Below are positions 32,988-44,275 of a DNA stretch of 64,000 bases, piece after piece; position 1 is the stretch's first letter, and the number at the start of each line of letters is the position of its first letter. The DNA is from Papaver somniferum (Eukaryota; Streptophyta; Magnoliopsida; Ranunculales; Papaveraceae), in the NCBI RefSeq assembly GCF_003573695.1, contig NC_039358.1, positions 230,653,560-230,717,559 on the forward strand, written 5' to 3'. The position numbers and the translations under genes are program-made. The notes beneath the pieces were generated by a model. The model was given only the letters and a program-made list of their open reading frames with translations, was not told the DNA's origin and did no database searches.

Positions 32988-34115
32988 TGTTGATGGTGAT
33001 TTTTAGGCAAAGGGTAAAATCGTAAAACTTTATGTATAGCATGACGTCACCGGTGACACCGAACACATTTATTAAAACATTCAATGCAACCTAGGGCCAA
33101 AGCCTCCACATGCCATTGGCACATGCCAAAAGTGGCGCTGGTATCATAGCTTGCCAAACCGTGCAACCTAGGGCCAAAGCCGTCACATGCCATTGGCACA
33201 TACCAAAGTGGCGCTTGCAGCCTAACTTGCCAAACCGTGCAACCTAGGGACAATGCCGCCACATGCCATTGGCACATGCCAAAAGTGGCGCTGGTAGCAT
33301 AGCTTGCCAAACCGTGCAACCTAGGGCCAAAGCCGCCACATGCCAAAAGTGGCGCTGGTAGCCTAGCTTGCCAAACCGTGCAACCTAGGGCCAAAGCCGC
33401 CACATGCCATTGGCACATGCCAAAAGTGGCGCTGGTAGCCTAGCTTGCCAAACCGTGCAACCTAGGGCCAAAGCCGCCACATGCCATTGGCACATGCCAG
33501 AAGTGGCGCTGGTAGCCTAACTTGCCAAACAGTGCAACCTAGGGACAAAGCTGCCACATGACATTGCCACATGCCAAAAGTGGCGCTGGTAGCCTAGCTT
33601 GCCAAACCGTGCAACCTAGGGCCAAAGCCGCCACATGCCACTGGCACATACCAAAGTGGCGCTTGAAACCTAACTTGCCAAACCGTGCAACCTAGGGCCA
33701 AAGCCGCCACATGCCATTGGCACATGCCAAAAGTAGCGCTGGTAGCCTAGCTTGCCAAACCGCGCAACCTAGGGACAAAACCGCCACATGCCAAAAGTGG
33801 CGCTGGTAGACTAGCTTGCGAAACCGTGCAACCTAGGGCCAAAGCCGCCACATGCCATTGGCACATGCCAAAAGTGGCGCTGGTAGCCTAGCTTGCCAAA
33901 CGTGCAACCTAGGGCCAAAGCCGCCACATGCCATTGGCACATGCCAAAAGTGGCCCTGGTAGCCTAACTTGCAAAACCGTGCAACCTAGGGCCAAAGCCG
34001 CCACATGCCATTGGCACATACCAAAGTGGCGCTTGCAGCCTAACTTGCCAAACTGTGCAACCTGCAACCAAGGCATGCCACACGCCACTTGAGTTAGACG
34101 CTTTCAAAAAAAAAA
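32988..34115 (+). repeat. 5' LTR of element 1, truncated, with 77-bp tandem repeats
   Basis: After a 90-bp unique start, about 13 copies of a 77-bp unit (GCAACCTAGGGCCAAAGCCG... to ...AGCTTGCCAAACCGT) run from about 33085 to 34060. Some copies are 58-62 bp because they lack the ATTGGCACATGCCA segment. The unit holds the palindrome TGCCATTGGCA. The U3-end, TATA and U5 parts seen in the other LTRs are missing here. Confidence 0.88.
33042..33049. promoter_or_regulatory. TGACGTCA motif in the LTR
   Basis: An 8-bp palindrome known as a binding site for TGA/CREB-type bZIP factors. It is present at the same place in all four LTRs of this family (33042, 37035, 48889, 53536), which suggests conservation. 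Regulatory use is inferred. Confidence 0.45.
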
Positions 34116-34139
34116 AGTAAAAAGAGAAATGTGAAACTT

Positions 34140-36046
34140 ACCGAACCGCTTCCCGAAGAAGATCCAGTGCTGCTGTCCGAAGAACTACTTTCACCTTCTG
34201 AACTTTTCTCTTTCTATAACTCTTCCCCGTTAAGGGAGGACTCAATACCAACGTTCCCCTGACGACGGGCGAGTGCAGTAAATGCGTTAACACTACTGAA
34301 ACCCTGAAATAACAAGACACAAATATTCAGAAAAAGAAATCTACACATTTTGGTGAACCAGCAGACGACACTTACCTAGATATTGGAAGAGTTGAAAGAT
34401 ACGAGAGCTGTTGGGTCAGTCGAAACCGTCTGAAATCCACCAGCACGATTCTTCCTCCTTTGTTCCTTCACCTGGGGACTATCCGCGTTTCCAGGAAATT
34501 TTCGCTTAGGATCCCTCAACATCGGATGCTTCTTCAAAACCTCAGGGGAGGGTCTACAACGAGTGTTCTCCACCATATGATTTACATAACCGCGGATCAT
34601 AAGGAACTCATCGTGCCAGAAGTCATTGTAATTGGATGTCGTCGAAAGAACTCTTCCCGACTGCAAGAAGGGTAGACGCGTACCCGGTTCAATAATACTG
34701 GCATTGAGGGCAACGAGCAACGGATCCTTAGGGACGACTGGCTGATGAGCAAGAGGGACCCCTTGGTCGAAACCCATGTGATGAGCAGCATGATCAATGT
34801 TATAAGAAGATACCTGGAAAGATCCCCTAAAGAAAGACGACATATAACTGGGCATGCAGCTTCGCATAAACAAGTTTTCACCAACACTCAAGCTACCTTC
34901 AGAAAGCAAAGTTATCTTCGGAACAGAAGAGAAGGTGTTAATTTGAATTATAGAGTTATGCACTGGATCCCACGGACGAAAACTGATTTCATACGACTTA
35001 TCAAGAAACCCAACCAAGCTCAAGCCAACTCTTGGGCACCTGTTCACCCATCGTAGAATTCTGGAGCCGCCCCAACTCGCAGGAATCGAAGGTAATGGTT
35101 TCGGAGAATACTTCTCGAAATGCCCCCATAACCACGCTTGAAGTAAAGCAACATGAACATACGAATCTACTTTCATGAAACCATTCGAAACACGCATGTC
35201 CGCGACCAAGTGATCCAGATGCGTATACAGGGAACCAAGGAATAAATTGCCAATGGGGAGGACTTCACCTTTCGCTAGCCTCACAACAATCGTCAGAAGC
35301 TCTTGTCTTATCTCCTTCTTGCCGGAACCGTCATCAAAAACGTCCCTGGACAACCAGAGAGCCAAGAATGCTGCAACATGAAGTACACTACTCTTCTGAC
35401 TAGGCTCCAGCTCGTCCAGGAACCATTGAGATATCCACCAGCTGTAGAAACACTTTTCGTTCTCTTTCCGAACAAAAGCCTTCGACTTCGAAGCAAGGTC
35501 GGTTCGCATCTTCTCTTCATTTTCCGAAAATTGGATATTAAAGTTTCCTGTTACGGGAAGATTCAGCAAGAGGGCCATGCTTTTTAGGGAGAAATTCATT
35601 TCACCCTATCTACATACGATTGTATGAGTGTCCGGACACCATCTAGAAATAAAAGCAACCAAACCATGGATATCCTTCCTAATCTGAAGATTTGCAGAAG
35701 CCCTAACAGCGTCAATAATCTGTGCCCGAGTCAAATTAGCATTTATGTGCTCCCGGCTCACCATAAACTCAATCCATCTATCGAAGGAACGCAGCGGGCT
35801 CTGACACATTCTGAAATCAACATGAGAAGAAGAGTACTCCCCTTTGTGGAGACAAAACCGTATTATGTTCTCTGGTCGGACTGAACGAGTCTTACTCCCA
35901 TCCTCTATACCAGTCAAGAGAATCGGTTTGAAATCTGGATGATTCTTTCGAGATAAGGCAAGGGGTTTTGTGAAGAAATCATCATCTGTGTTCAGTTTGG
36001 AGCTGCCAACATCTTTTGGTGAAGCAGGACCTTTTTCAGGTGACAT
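34140..36046 (-). pseudogene. Plant mobile domain (PMD) gene, copy 1
   Basis: Minus strand; start most likely MSPEKGP at 36046. Exon 1 runs to 34376, a 72-bp GT-AG intron follows (34304-34375), and exon 2 starts at 34303. The PMD (PF10536-like) is seen as CR-stop-GEMNFSLKSMALLLNLPV, ILRWVNRCPRVG and YNIDHAAHHMGFDQGVP. PMD proteins are plant nuclear proteins of the MAIN/MAIL1 type, and the domain is often found inside transposons. Breaks: TAG at 35608-35606 (copy 2 has TGG), TAG at 34378-34376 at the exon end (copy 2 has CAG), and a TAG near 34217-34219 in the acidic, Ser-rich last exon. Otherwise the frame is open for over 550 codons, a sign of fairly recent loss. Confidence 0.85.
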
Positions 36047-36376
36047 CTTATCAGAATTTCTTATGATTTGGTAACAAGATGTCTGCATTAAAAGGGAAGA
36101 CGAGAAGAAATTACACATAGCCACACCAAAACAAAAATAAATCCCTAAGAAACTAGGTTTTCATAAACATGCTTCCACAATATTCACGACAAGAAGTTTA
36201 TGGGATTGATGCAACATGTATACAACTAGATTTTTCGCACTACAACACAAAAAATGTAAAGAGAAAGAAGGACTAGAAAGGGAGCTTTGAAGACATACTT
36301 GGGTGCCGGTTCTCCTTATCACTCTGCCGCTAACGTGAAGGTATGGAAGAACAAATATACAAGACAAAAGAAATCC

Positions 36377-36379
<3 letters not shown>

Positions 36380-36410
<31 letters not shown>
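36380..36410. repeat. (AT)n microsatellite
   Basis: About 15 AT dinucleotides between the PMD gene and the 3' LTR of element 1. Absent from element 2. Confidence 0.9.
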
Positions 36411-36412
<2 letters not shown>

Positions 36413-36539
36413 GGGCGTGAGGAATTCCGAATAGGGAAAGACTTCCCTTTTAAAAACCGTGCATATAGAGGGGCGGGTCCCACAGTGGCAAGCTTGGTCA
36501 CTTCCAAAGAAAAGAGGCGCACGCTCTCCCTACCTATCT

Positions 36540-36680
36540 TCCCAATCCCCGCCAGCTTTCCAACTTGCGCCTGCTTCCCAATCGCACCAACTTCCCAATC
36601 GCGCCAGCTTCCCAACTTGCGTCAGCTTCGTAACTTGTGCCAGCTTCCCAACTTGCGCTAGTTTCCAATCCTTCCCAGTC
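36540..36680. repeat. Short tandem repeat, CTTCCCAAYTTGCGCCAG type
   Basis: About seven imperfect copies of an 18-20-bp unit (CAGCTTCCCAACTTGCGC and variants with CAATCGCGC). Open frames over it on both strands follow from the repeat and are not genes. Not present in element 2. Confidence 0.8.
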
Positions 36681-36980
36681 TGGGCTGCGCCAAGTTTTCC
36701 TTGCCGACACCATGCCATCCAGATAGTCCACGCCCATTCCAAGTTCCTTGATGCCGGCAAGCAACTTTGTTTCATGTCCAAGGTTCAACCCAGAGACACC
36801 TAATTACACTGGGATTTGTGCAAAACTACCAGAGGCAAGGATTGCAAATTCTATTTACATCTCGAAAAAGGTCAGACAAGCCTCCTGAACTTTCTCTTAC
36901 AACTTACTGTCACTCATCTGTCACCATCTTATGCTTACCTCGCAACAAGGCTCATGTTCTAAGCTAAGCAGGGGACTTAA

Positions 36981-38709
36981 TGTTGATGGTGGTTTTTAGG
37001 CAAAGGGTAAAATCGTAAAACCTTATGTATAGCATGACGTCACCGGTGACACTAAACACATTTATTAAAATATTCAATGCAACCTAGGGCCAAAGCCGCC
37101 ACATGTCATTGGCACATGCCAAAAGTGGCGCTGGTAGCCTAGCTTGCCAAACCGTGCAACCTAGGGCCAAAGCCGCCACATGCCATTGGCACATGCAAAA
37201 AGTGGCGCTGGTAGCCTAGATTGCCAAACCGTGCAACCTACGGCCAAAGCCGCCACATGCCAAAATTGGCGCTGGTAGCCTACCTTGCCAAACCGTGCAA
37301 CCTAGGGCCAAAGCCGCCACATGCCATTGGCACATGCCAAAAGTGGCGCTGGTATCCTACCTTGCCAAACCGTGCAACCTAGGGCCAAAGCCGCCACATG
37401 CCATTGGCACATGCCAGAAGTGGCGCTGGTAGCCTAGCTTTCCAAACCGTGCAACCTAGGGCCAAAGCCGCCACATGCCAAAAGTGGCGTTGGTAGCGTA
37501 ACTTGCCAAACTGTTCAACCTAGGGACAAAGCCGCCACACGCCAAAAGTGGCGCTGGTAGCCTATCTTGCCAAACCGTGCAACCTAGGGCCAAAGCCGCC
37601 ACATGCCATTGACACATACCAAAGTGGCACTTGCAGCCTAATTTGCCAAACCGTGCAACCTGCAACCAAGGCATGCCACATATTCCATTGGCGCATGCCA
37701 CACGCCACTTGCAACCTGGCATTGCCACTTGCACCCGATGTGCAACCTGCAACCAAGGCATGCCACACATGCCATTGGCGCATGCCACACGCCACTTGCA
37801 ACCTGGAATTGCCACTTGCACCCGATGTGCAACCTGCAACCAAGGAATGCCACACATGCCACACGCCACTTACAGCTTGGCATTGCCACTTGCACCCGAT
37901 GTGCAACCTGCAACCAAGGCATGCCACACATGCCACACGCCACTTGCCGCTTGGCATTGCCACTTGCACCTGATGTGCAACCTGCAACCAAGGCATGCCA
38001 CACATGCCATTGGCACATGCCATGCACCACTTGTAGCCTGGCATTGCCAGTTGCACATGTTGTGTAACCAGCAACATGCTACACGTTTTCCACAAAAACG
38101 CTCGAGACATCAAGACGTGTCACAAACTGGGGGATGCTCTACGCCCGCAATAAGAAGGTGTAATAAGAATAAAGCAGTCAAGTAAATAGGGAAGTAATGG
38201 TGAAACGCTTTCTAAACATCAATTCCATGCATTAACGGTTACCACCTCCTCCTATTTACTCACCCTTTACTCTCATCCTTAATGAGACCAGGGTACGTTT
38301 CACTTCGGCTTGCATAAATAGGTCTTACCTATTCCTACTAGAGAACAAGTCTTGGTCAGGAGAAAAATACAACACTCATAAAGGAAACTTTGCTAGCTGT
38401 CCCAAAAGCTTTCAAATCTTGCTAGCTTCTCAATCTTTAACCTTCTGATACAAGTCGAATACTACCCTTCCAGAACCATTCTGGTCTCAACCCTTTCTTC
38501 GCTTCCCTCCCTAAATCAACCGTTCTCCTCCACTTTGTGACCGAAGCAAGTCTGGAACGTCCACCTTCTTGGTTTAGGCCAGAATTGTACAGATTGATAT
38601 CTCGAATCTAAAGTACTCACGTGCAGTACATTTGTTTCGGGTTTAGATTTGTTTCTCATTCACCTACAGAAATTACTGAAATCGGCAGAAACGACTTTCA
38701 CCCATAAAA
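36981..38709 (+). repeat. 3' LTR of element 1
   Basis: Starts TGTTGATGGTGG and ends CACCCATAAAA. Contains about eight 77-bp units (37078-37640), then about four copies of a related 80-90-bp unit (GCAACCTGCAACCAAGGCATGCC... to ...TTGCACCCGATGT, 37660-38050). A unique part follows with TATA-like CATAAATA at 38313-38320. The last 600 bp match the ends of both LTRs of element 2. Confidence 0.88.
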
Positions 38710-39129
38710 AAGGGGTATCTTAAAGTGTGGAAATGACTAACCTACCCTTAACATAATTCAATTTAAAACCAACCTACTAACCACCTATATATATATAACC
38801 ACCTCCTCCCATCACCACCGCCGCTCACCACCACCTACACTACCACCACCGCCGACTACCTCAAACCACCACCGCCGCCACCTCTATATATAGCTTAATT
38901 TAAATCATTCACAAAATCAAAATTATAACAAACTCATTATTTTTCTTTCGTTTTTGGTTGAAAAATGAGAAGTAATTGTCAAAATGAGTTAAAAATGGAA
39001 GTCGCAGAGAAAACTTCGGCTAGGAATTTTGGAAAAAAATTTGTCGAACTAGCAGAACCTGATGGAAATGAAGAACATGAAGGAAAGTTCGGTTATTTCG
39101 AAGAAAAAATATGTTTCTAGGCTCAGGTT

Positions 39130-39375
39130 GCAGAACTTAGTTTTAAACTTTTAATGGAGTTTTTGCTTTCAAAAAAAAAGTTCGGTTTCGTCGCAGTTTT
39201 TTTTTCTAGCCGAACTTTTGGTTTGGTTAAGTCGCAAAAAAAATTTCCTAGCCGAACTTTAAGCTCGGTTACGTCGCAAATTTTTTTCCTAGCCTAACTT
39301 TTAGTTCGGTTACCTCGCATTTTTTTTTCCTAACCGAACTTTTCTCTGAAAGCAAAAACTCCATTAAAGATGAGT
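39130..39375. repeat. Nested hairpin array, AGTTCGG/CCGAACT
   Basis: The outer arms AATGGAGTTTTTGCTTTC (about 39154) and GAAAGCAAAAACTCCATT (about 39350) are perfect inverted copies. Between them are four units of about 55 bp, each with a TTCGGTTxxxTCGCA block, a T or A run, and CCTAGCCGAACTTT. Single units are themselves near-palindromes. CTACCTGT/AGCCGAACT blocks continue to 39480. This is the core of the TIR element at 32901-39879. Confidence 0.75.
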
Positions 39376-39884
39376 TCGGCTACCTGTATCTTCAGAAGTA
39401 TTAGCCGAACTACACTAGCAGAAGAGTTCGGTTACCTGTTCTTTAGATTTCGTAGCCAAACTCTACTATCATAGCCGAAATCAGCTTATAAAATTGTCAT
39501 TTTTTTCGAAACTTTATGTCAATTCAAACAAGATTAAGTAAATTTGAAGTATACCTAGGTACCCAAAACCCCCTCATTTCCAAATTAACCATCTTAAAGA
39601 AAGAAAAGAAAAAAGCCCTTCTTCTCAAAAATTCTTCTTCTAAAAACACTCAACTAATTAATATAATTAATCTAATGAACCTCACTAATCACTAATTAAT
39701 CATTACACTAACACTAATCAATCATTACATTAACTAATTTAATTACCAAAGGTAAGTTTGGTATTAAAAAAAACTTAGATAAGGGGTGACTCAATATTAC
39801 TTCTAATATCCACCCCAAAAAATGGAGAGTAGTCCCCTACCATTTTTGAATAGTCCCCGGAAAATGGTTCTAAATGAGCAAAAG

Positions 39885-42231
39885 TTTTTAAAAAAAAATG
39901 TAAATAGCCCAGGTAAAACATCTGGATAGCCCCATTTACCTTCTAAAAGAAATATCAAACTGAACGTAATCTCGAAGAATATCCAACGGCTTTTATGTGT
40001 AGTTGTGTTTTATAGTTTACCGTTAATGATGATATAATAGGAGAATCACGAGAGTGTACACGCGTACGTTAAATTACAGCTATTTTGTCCTAAAAATCCT
40101 TTTTGGTTTTCTAAAGTAACTAGATTTTTCTGTATGTCTCTGTATCTGTTCTATGTATATTATAAAAAGAAGTGCTGTTTGTGTAGACTGATAAATCTGA
40201 CCCTTGATTTCGTCATCCCACGGTGTGGGTTGATTCGTTATATGTCCTATATAGACGTCCGTCTGATCCCTTGCGATTTAATTATTTTGGACGGCGTAGA
40301 TTATGCCACGGCCCTTGCCGAACCTAATCTCAAGTTAGACATAGGTCTGACCCTAGCTTTGCCCGATCACCAAATTAGGAAAGAATATAGGATTCCTTAT
40401 GTGACTGCCGACCATCTTGGAGTGAATAATGATTCGTACTTTATACTACTTACGATAGGTTTATTTAACTCATGAGATGCACTCTGCGTCTATGTTTTGC
40501 TTTTTTTAATAATCCAATAAACTCTGTTTTGTACCCTTTTCTATTACTTCGCTGGTATGGATTGAAAAGTATATCTCACGTTCAAATGTGGGGCGCCCAC
40601 TCACTAATGATTTTACTGTACAACCCAGAAACAACTACATGTAATTACTGGGGATGGAGCAGCTAATTATTGTAAGAAGGTTGAGACTCTATTTAACCCC
40701 TCAGCAATCCGTCATAATGAAACCGAAGTTCTTTTTCAGAACAAATGCCAAACCCAAGGATGAATCTATAGAATCAGTGAGGACTCTAGCGCGTTTTTCT
40801 TTTTATAATGCGGATCCCTTATACAGTAAAACAATTTTTACTGTTAGGGGTTTTGCTGCCTGCCAAACGAAAAAATAAAAAGAAAGGTAATTGTTTATCT
40901 TCTTCGATACTCAAAGAAAATTTAAGGGACGAGTCTAATTTGATCAAGCCTACAAAATATCGGGGCTTTTCCTAATCAAGACTAATTTTAATACGGAACT
41001 ATATTTGATTATAATTCATGGCCGGGGCCATAGGCCCCGGCTATTATGACTAGAATAACTAAACACGACCCCGATTATTACGGTCTGATTACAATTTCGT
41101 GTGAGGGTACTGACTGGCTAACCAAACAGTAAACAAAACTCGAAAAAGGTTGAGTCTCTCGCCTATAAGCTCAAATAGAATTTAAGGGTGTAAACGCGTC
41201 TAATTTGATAGGTCAACAAAACATCAGGAGGTCTGTTTTATAGGTTCAACCCTCTAGATTTTAACCTAATCACGGATAATTTTATTGCGAGGACTATATT
41301 TGACCCTAAATTCTTTAATCCATGGTCGGGACCATAGGCCCCGGCTACTATGACCCGACTGACTAAACACGACTCTGTTCACTACAGGATGACTAACCAG
41401 TAAACAAAATTTGAAAAAGGTTGAGCCCCGGCCGTAGGCCAAACCGTGCAACCTAGGGGAAGAAAGAAGGAAGAGAACAGGGAGGCGTTCAACAGGAAGA
41501 AGAAAAAAGACGACATAAAATGGGTAAATTGGGTTTAGGTTAAAATGTACGGCTAAAATTGATTTAGATTGGTTGTAGCACGTGCAAAGCACGTGTGGTG
41601 AATTCTTGTAATCTAAAAATGCAGCGAAGTTAAGTGACAAAAACAAAATATGTCATGATTTGTTATGCTTATATGCACAAATTTAAATTATTTTAGGATT
41701 TTACAATTCTTCCAATATTTTTGCAAGCAAAAAAAAAAAAATTTAAAACCAGAAAAAAAATTGGGCGGGCCGCTAAGTGCATCATGATTATTATTTTCAA
41801 TATGCAAATTTGCTCCCCTAATATCTCCCCCTTTTTAATAGCAATAAGGAATTGCAAAACTTAAGTAAATATAATCGTTGGATCTCCAAACTTTAAGATT
41901 CCACCGTTAGATTTCAAAAATAGAATTTCGTCTGAACTATTGCTATCGTCCGTTAGATCATTAGACTTCTTTTTTCTTATGAACCGTTAGAATTTTAAAA
42001 AAGTGGTATAAAGAATGTTCACGGGACATAAAAGTAAATGCACTTTTTATATATTTAAAAATATCGTATCTTTTAAACTACATGTCGGATTTTTGTAAAT
42101 TTTATATATTTGGAAATCCCTTTAAATTAGTTACGCAATGAGCACAAATAATGATATCAAATTTTTGTTTTCCATTTTTTTATATGTCTCCAAATTTTAT
42201 ATATTTTCTCCTTAAAAGTTAGACATAGCTT
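39885..42231. other. Intergenic DNA without a recognised gene
   Basis: A 113-codon frame (40134-40475) and neighbours at 40472 and 40654 show no domain I recognise. They could be decayed retroelement coding, but nothing supports it. Poly-A at 41729-41741. The duplication at 40911-41446 lies within. Confidence 0.45.
40911..41446. repeat. Diverged tandem duplication, unit about 265 bp
   Basis: Copy A (40911-41170) and copy B (41171-41446) share, in order: AATTTAAGGG, CGTCTAATTTGAT/GAGTCTAATTTGAT, CATAGGCCCCGGCTA, ACTAAACACGAC, CAGTAAACAAAA and GAAAAAGGTTGAG. Copy B is followed by GGCCAAACCGTGCAACCTAG, a fragment of the 77-bp LTR unit. Confidence 0.7.
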
Positions 42232-42239
42232 AAAATTAG

Positions 42240-42281
42240 CCTAGCATTTTTAGGGGCGACCCCAAAAGAATTAGGGGCGAC
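42240..42281 (+). repeat. MULE left TIR
   Basis: Forty-two bases containing two GGGGCGAC blocks (42253-42260 and 42274-42281). Preceded by AAAATTAG. Confidence 0.9.
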
Positions 42282-42815
42282 TTTTTTATTCCCAACCCAT
42301 ACACAACGTTAAGGGATGTCCAAAAATGCGGAGAATACGTTAATGCCCTTACATAATCAGAAGCTATTTTCTGCCCGATTGATATATCGAAATCGGAAGG
42401 TTCTTAACGTGGTTATATTACCGATTAAGTTCGTTTTTGTGCCAAACGTGCATTTTGGTTGTATAAAAATCGGAAGAATAATAACCTCACTAGGCTACCG
42501 ATCATAGTAGGTCCTAAACTCCCAAAATTGGTGATTTTGTCGAAGAAGAAATTTTGGGCAATTGTGTAATCGGAAGTCTTATTAACTACCGATTATTCTA
42601 GTTCCCAAATTCGAAAATTTTGAGACTTCTGCAAAAACAAAATTTGGGGCAACTGTATAATCGGAAGGGAAAGTACCTTACTTGACTACCGATTATACAG
42701 CTTCCCATGAAAAATAGAGTCGTTTGAACTCTAAACTCTACATAAGGATTGTATCCTTTTACCCTCTATGGAACACAAATACCTTTAAACTCTCTCCAAC
42801 ATCATCTTCAACATA

Positions 42816-43249
42816 ATGGCACAACCATTCATTAATCCTACGGAGTTCAAGATCGAAGAAGATTTATCTTTATGTAGGCGCTATGTTCAATTCTATCCAA
42901 GACAAGGAGAAGAACGTAGGCAAGGAGGCGTAATGAGTATGAGTTATTTGAGGAGAATTCACGAAAAATTCCGCGCCGACACCGGTAACCCAAAAAACCG
43001 CACTCCGCTGATCTTTTCTGCCGAGTTGTTTTAATACACGGACACGTCGACGAATTCGTCCATTTAACTTATCTTGTGAATCAATATCGATTGAGGGGTG
43101 AAACCAATGATGAGGTTATAACACGATCTCTCTGGGAATGGCGGAGATGGAAAAGATCAAGATTTCGTTATGAAGCTCATTTTAGAATCCATAGGGTGAT
43201 GGAAAGATTTAATCCGTTTAGGACTCGTCCAACACGTCCACGACGCTAA
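42816..43249 (+). pseudogene. SANT/Myb-like gene A in the MULE, one frameshift
   Basis: Starts MAQPFINPTEFKIEEDLSLC and continues to GNPKNRT at about 43003. A 1-base shift near 42990-43005 moves the frame, after which SADLFCRVVLIHGHVDEFVH runs to a stop at 43247-43249 (ending RTRPTRPRR). The combined product is about 145 residues and basic. Layout matches gene B: E-E/D-L, then GNPKxR, then a helix with R/RV, then a V-x-E/D-F/Y helix, and a final F-x-Y-E/D block. This is the trihelix/SANT-like fold common in plant transposon accessory proteins (the Myb-like protein of PIF/Harbinger) and in NAM-associated proteins. DNA binding is inferred. Confidence 0.6.
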
Positions 43250-43811
43250 TCACAATACCTTGTAATAGAATTGTGGAAGTTCAATGTAAAATTATGATGA
43301 TATGTAGGTGATATTATTATGAATTTCAAAATATTTATGAAAATCGGAAGTTTTAATTCTTTATATACCTACCGATTAAGCTCCAGCAGCTATTTATTTC
43401 AAAAGAATCTATCCGTTCCTCGAAAACCACACACAATCGGTAGTATATAACTATCAATGTCTACCGATTATACTACTCTAATGAGACTGCGAACTCTGTT
43501 GAAAAAACAACCTATAATCAGTAGTATATTACTATAAACGCCTACCGATTACGAATAATCGGTTGCTTTGGTTCAACCATTTCCTACCAATTTGATGGAA
43601 TAATTGTACGTAATTTCAGTACAGTCTAGTAAAAGTACGCATCAACTGCCATATTTTCAAAAAATTGAGACGTTGGGACTCTCATCTATATAAGGAGAGT
43701 AAAATCTTCTTATTTGTGCACCAAACAACACATATATAGCATCGTGTATTCTACAAATACATTTTCCATCGTCTACTCTTGTGAATTCATTCTATATCTT
43801 AACTTACAAGC

Positions 43812-44275
43812 ATGGCAACGTTTTACGCAGCTGAAGATTTGGTTATTGTGAAAACATGGTATCATGAAACACGACGTGAAGATTTCATAGCAGGAAGGTT
43901 AATACCTGAAGTCTTTTGGGCGAGGGTATATATCCAATTTGTGCGAGAGTATGGAAATCCAAAGCAAAGATCACTCCAACAAGTTCATGATCGTTTCCGA
44001 CTTGTCCAAAAAGGGGTAAATGATTACATAACGATACAAAAGAGGATGTTTAACACTAGCCACTTAAGCTTGTCGATCCAACAATTTGTAAGTATTTGCA
44101 TACTTTTTTTAAATAACACCGGGTGTCTAATCTTTCTTACTAAAACGAAGTTGACATAATTTTGTGTTTTTTTATGTAGGAGACACTCGCAAAAAGACAT
44201 TACTTAGTGGAAAAGGGTGAAGAATTCACTTATGATGGGAGTTATGAATTCTTGAAGTCTGTGGTAACAAAATAA
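43812..44275 (+). CDS. SANT/Myb-like gene B in the MULE, intact
   Basis: Exon 1 43812-44087, a 92-bp intron GTAAGTATTT...TTATGTAG (44088-44179), exon 2 44180-44275; 276 and 96 nt, giving 123 residues. The protein reads EDLVIVKTWYHETRREDF, FWARVYIQFVREYGNP, R-SLQQVHDRF, VNDYITIQKR, SIQQF/ETLAKRHYLVEKG and FTYDGSYEFLK. The spaced Trp/aromatic residues and the ending A-x-x-x-Y-x-x-x-x-G-x-x-F are those of plant SANT-like domain proteins. The splice join falls inside the conserved helix, which supports the intron. The only unbroken gene of the MULE. Probable DNA-binding partner or regulator of transposition; could also be a captured host domain. Confidence 0.7.

Larger units (their letters stand above)
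32988..38709 (-). mobile_element. Non-autonomous LTR element 1 carrying an antisense PMD gene
   Basis: LTR starts (TGTTGATGGTG) lie at 32988 and 36981, and the right end is CACCCATAAAA at about 38709. AAGGG lies outside both ends (32983-32987, 38710-38714). The 5' LTR lacks its last 600 bp and the primer site, from a deletion that joins LTR repeats to the PMD gene near 34110. A polypurine-like AGCAGGGGACTTAA precedes the 3' LTR. No gag, protease, RT or integrase sequence is present. The only gene is antisense to the LTR direction. Confidence 0.85.
32901..39879. mobile_element. TIR element with palindromic core, split by an LTR element
   Basis: The left arm 32901-32955 contains GGACTACTCAAAAATGGTGG and GGGGACTACTTT. 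The right arm 39827-39879 has the same blocks inverted (GGACTATTCAAAAATGGTAG, GGGGACTACTCT). Between the arms, outside the LTR element, are a CCACC/CCGCC-rich tract (38810-38885) and the hairpin array at 39130-39370. Without the LTR element it is about 1.25 kb. I found no clean target duplication, so the outer limits are approximate; arms may extend further (GTAAATGG-like blocks at 32900 and 39950). Confidence 0.6.

Noticed and set aside
33085..34060. Regular array resembling CRISPR repeats and spacers
   Set aside because: There are no unique spacers: whole units repeat, they lie within LTRs of a plant retroelement, and the genome is nuclear eukaryotic.
34460..35587. Plus-strand frames over PMD copy 1 (and 51720-53293 over copy 2)
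   Set aside because: Antisense shadows of the PMD gene; the PMD motifs and splice sites are on the minus strand.
33047..38185. Long open frames with Met-Pro-His-Ala or Ala-Leu-Gly-Cys-Thr-Val-Trp repeats on both strands
   Set aside because: They arise because the 77-bp and related LTR units happen to be open in several frames; they shift or stop wherever unit length changes and occur equally on both strands.
40134..40878. Three consecutive + strand frames of 60-113 codons
   Set aside because: No domain or splice pattern could be supported; listed only as intergenic DNA.
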